The position numbers were made by a program, and so were the translations under genes. A model generated the notes under the pieces. That model saw only the letters and a list, made by a program, of their open reading frames with translations. It did not search any database and was not told the DNA's origin. From Hondaea fermentalgiana (taxonomy: Eukaryota; Sar; Bigyra; Thraustochytrida; Thraustochytriidae): a stretch of DNA of 39,200 nucleotides. The DNA is taken from NCBI GenBank assembly GCA_014084085.1, contig NPFB01000008.1, positions 112,893-152,092 on the forward strand, given 5' to 3'. Below are positions 17,927 through 27,900 of the stretch, in pieces (position 1 is the first letter of the stretch; every line of letters starts with the position of its first letter).

Positions 17927-20612
17927 ATGCCGCAAGGAGCGGCTGCGGCGGCGACCTCGGCAGCACCTGCGGCGGGAGGAAAGCTGGCGGCGACGGCGAG
18001 GGGATCGGGCGCTTGGGTACGGCGCCTGGACCCGCGATCGGGCCGCTTCTTCTACTTTGATCTGGACACGCACGAGGTAAGTGCCTACGGGTTGGTTCGT
18101 CGTGCAAAGACGAAATCTCGCCGAACACGGGCTCTTTATCATCGGCACGTGCACGTCACCACGCATGCGGCGCAAGGAAGCAAAATAGACACTTGAGCAA
18201 GGGCTTGTCTTTCCTTGCGCGTTGCGGAGTGTTTTGGGGATGCACGATGCTGTGAAAGAATCTCTTGAAAGACAATGACTAACATGACTTCACGCACTGC
18301 ACATGCCTGACAAAATGGTTTTCGCAGTCCACATACAATGCCCCTGACAGAGTATTACATGGAAACTGGGAGGTAAGTCACTTTTCCTCGACGAGGCAAG
18401 CTTTCCGCTCATCGAGTCTCACAGCCTCTGGATTGTATTCCTCTTTCTTCTTCCTACACCTTTGCAGGTCATGCAGGACCCCGGGACAGACCGACTGTTT
18501 TATTTTCACAAAAAGACGGGTACTTCGCAGTGGGGACGACCCAATGACGCCTTTGTAGCGCCAGAAGATGCCTTTGCAAGCGATAGTGAAGACGATGAAG
18601 ATGAAGAGAATCAGGGGCAGACCAGTCCAGGCGACAATGACACATGGACCGAGGTCTGGGACGAAGAAACAAAGCGGAAATTCTGGTACAAAGAGGCCAC
18701 GGGCGAGTCTCGCTGGGTTCGGCCTGGACCAGAGGCTCGCTTGCAATCCGATGTTGTTGCCGCACGTGATCTTGTGGACGATGGACGACCGCGCACAAGC
18801 ACAACCGGAAGCATTCTTGAAGAGGAAGGCGACTGGCGCATGATGAAGGATAACGTTACGGGGCGCGTCTTTTTCTATAATGTAGACTCAGGCCAGAGTC
18901 AGTGGGAGCGTCCCGATGCCTTTGACGGTCCCAACTTTTTGGCGGGCAGGTTGTACTCGGCCTCGGAGCGTTGGGAAAAGCTTCACGACCCGGCAACCGG
19001 TCGTATCTTCTTCTTTAATCGCGAGGAAGGCATCGCTCAATGGGAGCGTCCGAGCGACTTGGATAGCGAAGAAAGTCCACGTCTCGGTACTTCTCCTACG
19101 TCAGGAGCCTTGCGCGACGTCAGTAACTTTACGTCAAACATTGGCAACGACAAGGCCGAGAGTGGAGACTGGGAAGAAATCTTTGATCCCGATACAGGCC
19201 GCACGTTCTTCTTTGATCGCAAATCCGGCCGCTCTTGTTGGGAACTCCCTTCGCGGGTCCCCACAAAGACAAGCAAGGAGACGGCCAAGATTGATGAAAA
19301 TGACGCTGGCCCTGTCGCCCCGCCATCGCCGCGGCTACCTGGCGTTAGTGCGAGTAGCAGAAGCGTTTGGAAGGGCGATGCCGAGGATGCCGAGGATCTG
19401 ACAACAGGCGATCTTGGCGACGCAAGCGGGAAGCCTCTCGAGTCTACATATGTGCGTGCGCCCCGACGCACATCGGGGGCTCCAGCCAAATTAGCTGCTT
19501 TGTCGAGATCGGCATCCTTTACCCCATCATTGCCCTCCTCTCCGGCACAGAGTGAAGCCAGTCACGAGGAGTCAAGTAAAGGATCGCACGTTGGGGATGT
19601 CCCTGAGGCAGAAACGCGCATCCAGGACGAGGAAAAATTAATGACCAGCGAGGAGGAGAGGTCTCCTCCACGCGAGGATGACGCCGAAAAAGCCTCTGCC
19701 TTGTCCGATGATAGCGATTCTTTGCCTGACGGCCCTGTGAACGAAGCTTTGCAGAGTGAAAGCGAGCGCGAAGGCAGCATCGTGGGAACAGCTGCCTTTG
19801 ACGGGGAGGAAACGGGCTCGCGTCGCAGTGCACAAGGCAGCCTGGCTTCTTCGCCAACCCATTCGAATTCTGCCTCCGACTTGAGTCCTTGGCGCGAGCT
19901 CGAGGACGAAGCAACGGGAAGAACCTACTTTTTCAACCAGATTACGGGCGAGTCGCAGTGGATCGATCCGCGTAAGACAACTCTCGTTGACGAAGACTGG
20001 TGTGAACTTGTCGATGCTGACACGCAGCGCAAATACTTTTACAACAAGAAGACCGGTGAATCCCGCTGGAGACTTGCAGAGACTTCAAACGAGAAGAAAC
20101 TGGTGGCAGAGCCTTCCCCTTCTGCAAAGGCGCACCAACATCCTGCGCCTGACTTTGAAAAGTCGCCGCGCCGTCTCGACAGAAGCACCACGGAGGTCTC
20201 TGGCGACAACGCGCAAGACGCTTCACGGCGCGCGAGCGCCATTCCAGCGCTGTCGACGCCGCCAAAGTCGCCCCCTGCGCAGACAAGGCAAACGTCCGTC
20301 TCTCCGCTTGATGCGGACACCTTTAACCCGGCACGTCGTCGCGATCGCAGCGAAACCCAACCAACTGCGCACGTGGCGCAAGATGCGTCGAGTGGCTCAT
20401 TTCGTCGAGCGAGTGCGCACCCGGGCCAGACCTTGCCGGCGCGAAAGGACAGCAGCGTTGATGTCCAAATTCCCGATGGCGATGAGCTCTCGTCGGCGGA
20501 TCTCCCGAGTGAGTCGAAGAAAAGGGAAACCGACCCAGCCATCTTTGACTCGGGTCGTCGTATCGAACGAAGCGAAACTGCAGACGGTAGAAGTAGCGCG
20601 CAAGCGCAGCGA

Positions 20613-20643
<31 letters not shown>

Positions 20644-23600
20644 GCACAAGTGCAATGCCGAACCTTAGTGGCATAAGCTATACCGAACAACAGCAACAGC
20701 AACAGCAAGCTCTGGCGAGCGATGCAGATGAGGAAGCCCAACTTTACGGCCCTGGGCGACGTCTCGATCGAAGTGAAACCTTTGAAACGCAAGCGAATCC
20801 AAGAGAAACGCAGGCAAACCGCCGCTTGAGCGCCATGCCACGCATCGCATCCGGTACATCGTTGACGAGTCCCGCTGCTGGACGTGCCGAGAGCGGCGAT
20901 ACAGCCGCGCGCGACGAAGTGACGTCAGAGGCAGACATCGCCGCCCCTGTGAATCAAGCGCCAAAACTTCGTGAGGTAGACCCAAGCATGTTTGATGTGA
21001 CGCGCCGCATCGAGCGGAGTGAGACGTTAGAACAACCCAAGCAAGGGTCTGGAAATGCTGATCATAAGCGTAGGACGAGCGCAATGCCATCTCTTGCATC
21101 TGGGTATCTCGAGTCTGAAAGAGGCCAGCTTGTCGGAGGAGATGAAGAGGAAGCAGCAGCTTCCGATCCAATCTCGCGTTCGAATTCTCAGCAAAATTCT
21201 CCGATTAACAATGCGACCTCAGGTGTTTCCAAAGAACCTCGAACAGGCCCTGCGCAGCGTAGAGCTTCCGCAATGCCTGACCTTAACGTCGGAGGTCACT
21301 TTGACGCCACTCGTCTGACGAATGGGGCGGCACCTGGGCTCATGGCAAACTATTTGAATGGCTTTCGCCCTGCGTCGCACTCGCGGAGTGCTGACTCGGC
21401 AGCCAGTAGCGTCGGGTCTCGCAGCCTTGCAGATGATGATTGTGGCTCTGAGGGGGGTGGAACTGTGAGTAGCGTGGGAAGTCAGCATCGCTCCCAACAT
21501 GGGACCTCTCGTCGCCGCAAGTCATCTCTGCTTTCTTTTTCTCCCTTTATTGGCAGCATCGCAGAAGAAGATGCGCTTGGTGAGCAAGATGAAGAAGATG
21601 ACGACGATTTCATGAATGCAAGCAGCAACATGAGCGGAAGCATGGTTCCTCCGTCTCATCCGCCCCCGATCTCCACGGCCGCACGCCGAAGCTCGACCAT
21701 CCCCGAGGAGTTCCGCCCAGACATTGTGTTTTCTGGTGCTGACAGTCTTCTTCAGAATGGCGGCCCCAAGCTACAGAAGAGTGACCCAAGCGACGGTGCT
21801 CAAGACGAATTAAGCGCAGCAGAGATGTCCTTTGCAAACCTTGGTCCAAAGGCCGCGGACGGACACCTTCCTGGACCCTTTGCCACCGATCGAACGTATT
21901 TCAAACCGGAAGAGGGTTTCCAAATTCCGGCTGTTCGTAGCGCAGCATCCCCTTTGAGTGGAGGATCGCAGGCAGGCTTCGACGACATACGTGCGCAAGG
22001 GAGCTCAGCAGGTGTTCGTATGCTTGCGCCGTTGCAAGGTTACCTCGAGAAGCGTGCTCGACACGGCCGACAACAGTGGCAGAAACGATACTTTACGCTT
22101 GACGAGAAGTGCCTCCGATACTACGAGTCTGAACGGCAGGCCACTACCAAAGCCCGTGAACATGCACAACTTGCATTGGCGCGTATTGACATGTCCAAGG
22201 TAAGCCACGTTGAAGCAGAAGATGGAGACGAGGGCTTCCTCTTTGGCGTGTATGGACGTGGCGCCTTGGGTGTCCTCGTGCTCCTCCGGGCCGAATCTGC
22301 GCATGAGCGCGACGTCTGGGTCGCGGCCCTTGGGGCTCGCGTTGTGAAAGAACCTTCGACTTCACGAGCCGGTGCCGCATCTGGGGATCAGCAAGTTTAT
22401 GCACGATGTGTGGATAGTGTCGCGAGCTCTGAGCCTGGTATGCTAAAGCTCGCGCATGGCGATATGGTTCGTGTGTTGCAAATGTCTGAGAAAGAGCGAT
22501 GGTGGGTTGGAGAAGTCAATGGTCGCGTGGGTAACTTTCTGCCAGATAGTGTTGTGCTCGTGGGAGATGATGAAGCCGGAGCAGCCAACGGTCATGGAGC
22601 CCGCGCACATTCTGTCGCTGGCTCGCAAGCGTCATCTGGTGTCTATTCCGGCTCGCGGTCGGGCATCCGTGGGCGCTCGGAGAGCAGGGAGGGCTTGCGA
22701 ACCGAATTCAATCGCGTGGAGCGCCGGATCGAGGCAAGAAAGCGGCGTGAAGACCTCGAGGCGGTCTTGGAGAATCTTGGTGTAGAACCAATGCGCCCGC
22801 CCGAAGCGTACCCGACGGAGGCCTACCTTGAGCATATGCAGGAGCAGCTCAAGGACGCTAACGTCCGTAATCACAAGCTGCTTGCTGAGGTCCGTAGTCT
22901 CGAGTGGAAACTAGAGCAGGAAGACGCAGGCCCAGCAGCTCCTAACGCTTACCTTTTAGTGAGCTACAGTAAGATGCTCTCCTATCTGCGTGGGAACCCT
23001 CGCATCTTGGTGCAGATTGGCGCAAATTTGGCCGAGGAGGAACAAGCTGCCTTTGCTGGCATCGTCTCTGACGCGCTCTTTGACGAGTACTCTGTGGATG
23101 AAAGCGCCTTCGAGGGCGTCCTTGATGTCACCGTGGAAATGCTGTGGGATCAGGGATTGCCTCTGCTGGACAACATGAGGCGCCGCGATGCAAACATGGA
23201 TACTCACGAAGGCTTTTTACCGAGCATGCTAGCTGCCTTTGTGCGCCGTTCGAGTACGCGAGGCTATCTAGACCGGCTCTTGGCTGCCGTCAAAGAGGAC
23301 TTCATGGACGCACTTCTTGGCGTGGGCGAGACTCGACCCAAGGTGTTGGAGCTCGCGTGCGTGCTTCTGGATGTAGTGGCCAGCGATGCAGGTCTTGATC
23401 TCGTCCCGCAAACACTTTGCAACGTCGGCGCTATTCTGTTTGATGTCGGTGGTCAGATGACCTTCCTTCGGTTCTTCTTTGAGAGTGTTTTGGTTCCTGC
23501 TCTCTTCTGGCCTGGCTTTTTGCCTGATGAGGCCAAGCTGGGAGACCCTGCTCTCTTTCGTCGCATGCGCACACGCATCGATGGACTCGTCGGGCTTCTG

Positions 23601-24749
23601 TGCGCGGAGCTTGTGCAAGAGCATCAAGGCAACGAAGCGGCATCAAATGCGCGCAGGCTGTTGCTGCGTCTTGCGGCAAAACTGACGCGCAAAATCGTTG
23701 ATGATGCGAGCCCCAGTTTGTCGCGCAAGCCCGCGGAGCTCTGCGACCTTATTGTTGTTGCCTGCGAGGATTTGTACCAGCTGCGCGCTGCCGCGGCCAC
23801 ATGGGCGGGTCGATTTCGTGCTCCTGCACCTCTGCTCGAGGCGTTGCAAGAGATTGGCGAGCCTTCGAGCGTTGCCTCGGCCGCTTCTAGCGCCCAGCCT
23901 TATCTCGTGCTGCGCGTGCAGCCTGCTAGTACGTCTGCCATGACATCCGAGGTGATCACACCTTTGGATCGCGACACGATCCGATTGCTCGTCAAAGCAC
24001 GCGGTAAGATTGACTCCTCGCATGACTCGTGGAGCCCGCGTCGCGATGGCGAGCTTCTTGGCCAGCTCGAGGAACGCTTTAATGACGCGAAACAAGCTCT
24101 CGATGGCCAACGTCGCATCGAGTACGGCATCGAGGTAGCGGGCCAGTATCTGAGCAAGCTTCAGCACACTCGCGAGCAGCTCGCGCGTAAGCTTGAAGCA
24201 CGATGGCACATGGCGTTTGCGTATACTTCTCCCAGATTAGAGAATGGCGGCTCATCGACACTGCACTATCGTCCTTCGGGACTCGTCGCAGGATCTTCCA
24301 CAGATTTGGTGGTCCCTGCACTTTCGTCCATAGCATCGCATCGTTCCTCGCCTCTTTCGATTACGGATGCGGCTCCTGCTCGCCCAAGGCGACAGGCTCC
24401 GCCCGTTCATCGTGCAAGCTTTTCGCTCGACGAAGTTGACAGTGTGGGCGCTGACGACACTCGAGAAGCCTTTGGTGGAAATCATGAATTTGGCACGTCC
24501 TATCATTCGGGCGAGGCTTATTCTAATGGGCGGAGAGAGGGACAAGACGATCTGAATGACTACGACGACGAAGAAGAGGAGGTGGAGGAGGTTGACGATG
24601 GTGACGACGATGATGACATTGAGGAACTGACTTTGGATTCGTTGTATGGCATGAGTCGGCAAAGCGTTGCAAGCGAGACGCACGATGCAAGCAAGTCGGA
24701 CCATCTTGGGGATCTCATGTCCACGGTATTCAGCCCGTTCAACCTCTAG
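17927..24749 (+). CDS. WW-array/PH/SH3 scaffold with IQGAP-type RasGAP-like domain
   Basis: Three exons, 17927-18076, 18328-18372 and 18468-24749, all phase 0, give 2158 residues. Eight WW-type modules lie near residues 29-58 (degenerate, second Trp replaced), 62-90, 122-150, 186-215, 232-260, 298-326, 538-566 and 573-601. Residues about 632-1145 carry repeated R-R-[LI]-[DE]-R-S-E-T and R-R-x-S-A-M-P motifs plus two poly-Gln runs. A PH domain is at about 1253-1360 (G-Y-L-E-K-R start, final W helix), an SH3 at about 1373-1432 (W-W-V-G-E-V-N-G-R-V-G-N-F) and a coiled coil at about 1475-1550. Residues about 1560-1877 resemble an IQGAP-type RasGAP domain, with M-T-F-L-R-F-F and the post-GAP L-L-E-A-L-Q-E-I-G. 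The usual Asn-Pro of the F-L-R block is absent, so GAP activity is doubtful. The C-terminus is acidic. A cortical signalling scaffold is inferred. Confidence 0.82.
18077..18327 (+). other. Intron 1 of the WW/GAP gene
   Basis: GTAAGT donor, TTTTCGCAG acceptor, a possible CTAAC branch site near 18276, 251 bases, phase 0. It falls inside the first, degenerate WW module. Confidence 0.8.
18373..18467 (+). other. Intron 2 of the WW/GAP gene
   Basis: GTAAGT donor, pyrimidine-rich tract and TTTGCAG acceptor, 95 bases, phase 0. It lies directly after the first Trp of the second WW module. The intervening exon 2 is only 45 bases. Confidence 0.85.
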
Positions 24750-24993
24750 GTTCTAGATCTCCTGAGGATTGACTCCCTTGGTCCAGCCTGAACAAGATAG
24801 TTGTAATATTCTATAGGATGTGCGACTTGTGAGTGAATGTGAGGAATCTGGAAAGAATCAAAACGATTGACAAAAAAGGGTGAAGGCAGCGCGCTTGGTG
24901 GCAGGAAAATAGAAAACGAAACGAAGATTGGTTTTTCCAGAGAACGAACAAATGAACGATAAAGAGAGATGGAGGCAAGGCGAAGAGGGAGCA
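24750..24993. other. Short convergent 3' region
   Basis: 244 bases between the WW/GAP and myosin stops. It is AT-richer than its surroundings and contains no gene. Confidence 0.6.
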
Positions 24994-24999
24994 TTTATT
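24994..24999 (-). terminator. Putative poly(A) signal AATAAA containing the myosin stop
   Basis: The minus-strand sequence GGCAAATAAATGC places the TAA stop (24995-24997) inside AATAAA. Its use as a signal is inferred. Confidence 0.4.
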
Positions 25000-27900
25000 T
25001 GCCACCACGATCAGAGGCGAGCACGGCATAATCGAGAATGAGACTGGAGATGTCACGCGCTTGCTGGGAAATGTACTGAAGCTTGGTCTTCTTGTTGGTG
25101 TTGCGATCATAGACAAGAAGCCAGAACTGCGACGAGGACCCGCCCCAGCGGTGAATGTCGGCAAAGCTCCATGAGTTGACAATGACACGCGCAAGAGAAA
25201 GGTTGTGCACGCCATCACACGAGACAGATAGAATTTCGTCGCCAGCGTGCTCGTCAGTACGCACGTAGAAGAAGGCGTGGCCCCACAGAGGCATCTTGGA
25301 CACACGACTGAGGTAGTCAGTCTGCAGATCCTCGAGCTCGCGCTTGGCCACCTTGCCTCTAGAGGCGAGGATGATCTTGGCCCAGGCGCTGTCCGGCTTA
25401 CGCATGCGCCAAGGCGCGGGCAAGTACTCCATCAGAGACTCGTCGAGAAGGTCCTGTTCGGTGTTGGGGAATTCGTCGCAGTCGGCAGCAATGGCAATGA
25501 CGGTGAGCGTAACGACATCGGGCTCCTTGGTGACAGGGATCGAGCCATCAATGATCATGTCAGCCGCCTGCAGATACATGAGGCGCGAGAAGACCATGTC
25601 CTTTGAGGGGCGCTCGTTGTTGCCAAAAAACAACTTCCTCTTGTACACAAAGCGGAAGGAGCGGCGCGAGCGCGTGAGTGCAACGACGATGTCGCCCATG
25701 TAGTCCTTGTTGCGGAGCGGGCGCGGGGTCCGCGGAGGCATGGGCGAGGTGACCGCCGAGGGGAGCGGCGGGGGAGGCGGCTCGTCCGAAGGAGGGCCGA
25801 TCTCGTCGTGTTGCGGAGCACGCGCAGCCGAGTATCCAGAGTTGTATACAGGGTTCTCGTCATCCTCGTCGTCATCGCCGTCGACGACCCAGATGCCAAA
25901 GAACTTTTCACGCTCGTCGGTGAGGGAGAGAAAGTGGCCGCAAATCTCGAGCACCTTTTCCACATTCAGGTCAGGGGTGATGGGAAGGTCGCTCGTGAGT
26001 TCGGTGCCGTCGACGAGCTCGATTGTAGCGAGAATGGGCGGGCGCTCCTTGTACGCGAGAATCTCATCAATGTTGGGGACAAAGCCGGACGCACCGCGAA
26101 TGAGCATGCCGTCGAGACGGCGCAGGGCGTAGCGCGAGTACGAGCCAACGAGGCCACCGACGTGAACGTGCTCGAGTAGAAAGTTGAGCAAGAACATCTT
26201 GAAGTCGTCCGAGGGCGGAAAGGTGCCGACGGCCATGCACATGAGCTGCCAGGCACGGCCCACCGACTCCGGCTTGGGGTTATTGGTGAGATGCTTGCAC
26301 AGCTGAATGTAGATCTCGTCAACGAGATCCGGGAGCTCGAGACCCTTGATGAGGACGTCCTGCGCCAGGGTTGCCGGGAATGACATGAGCTGCTCACCAC
26401 AGTAGCCGAGAATAGAGCGGTGGATGTTGATGGCGGTCTTGTTGAGATCCTTGTCCAACTCAAGGATAGAGCGGGGAATGACCGTCTTTTGGTACTGAAG
26501 TTTGAGCTCGGCCACGCGTTTCTTGTTAAAGTAGAGTCCCTTGACGTAGTCTCCATCCGTGCGGATGCGGTAGAACTTGCGGAACTGGTAACGCTCGTGC
26601 TGCGCCTGCTTGACATTCTTGGCGCGATGCTCTTCAAATTCTTCCTCATCCATCTCAACGTTGGTCTCGCGTTCCGGCGCGCGAACGGAGCGAGGACGGT
26701 TACTCTCAATGTCGTTAATCATCTTCTTGACGCGCGTGACCATTTCGATGGACATGTCGAGATCGTTGGCATGGTCAAGCGCGTGTTTGAGGGGCTCAAG
26801 CTTACCGGACTCGATAGCCGCGGCCAGCTCCTTTTGCACAACGATCTGTTCCATGCACTTTTGCTCGAGATCAATGGCTGCGCTGAGCGCGGGCGTGTCC
26901 TCCTTCATACCCTTCTTTGTGGCCTTTTTGATGGCGCGGGTGAGGTGACGCACATCCTCGAGTTGGATGCCCTTTTGCGACTCGGCAATGGTGGCAAGCG
27001 TGTTCATGTTGGCCTCGAGCTCCTGGGCAATCTCGTCCATGTCCTCGAGCTCAGTGGCCTCGCTGAGCAGGCTATCGATCTCCTTGCTGGCGACGCCGAG
27101 TTCGAGAATGCGGGTCTTGAGGTCAGCAATACGATCGAGATCCTTGTCGTGGGCAGCCTCCATGAGCTCGGTCTTAATGGCATCGATGCGGTCCTCGCGG
27201 TCGCGCTGCTGCTTTTCCTTGTCGCGGCGCACCTGCTCTTGCTCTTCGGCCGATGCCGCAGAGAGTTCATCGTCGAGCGCGGCCTGGCCCTCGTGGATAT
27301 CGGCATTGTCAATGCCCATGTCGTTGGCCTCGGCCATGGCCTCCTTGAGGGCGGCCATGTCGCCACTGTCGATGGCGTTGCGGACGGCATCGACGATGCG
27401 ATTCTCTTCCTCGAGCCGCTCCTTGAGCGCAGTGGCCTGTTTGGCGACCTTGTGATCGAGAAGGCCGAGCTTGGAGGCCGTCTTGAGCGCCTTTGTGATC
27501 GTTTCGAGGTTGCGGTCCTCGATGGCGTCCTTGAGACTTTCGAGCACACGCTTTTCCTCTTCGATGACCTTGATGAGCGCCTTGGCCTCCTTCATCTCAG
27601 GCGGGGCAAAGTTGATCTGCTCCGAGGCCGAGACGGCGGTGCGGAGAGCATTAATGTCGCGCTTCTCCATGGCGTCGACGAGAAGACGAACGACACGGCG
27701 CTCCTCCTCGAGGGTTTCCTTGAGGTCCCAAGCCTCCTGCACAACGGTGAGCGTGGAGCCTTGGTTGGGAAGGTCGCCAGCAGCATCGAGACCATCGCTG
27801 AGCATGTCGTAGTCGCGCTTCTTGATGCCAGCGCGAAGCTGATCGAGCGTTGCCATGTACTTGACAAACTGGCAACGCGCGATAAAGCGTCGCGCAATAG

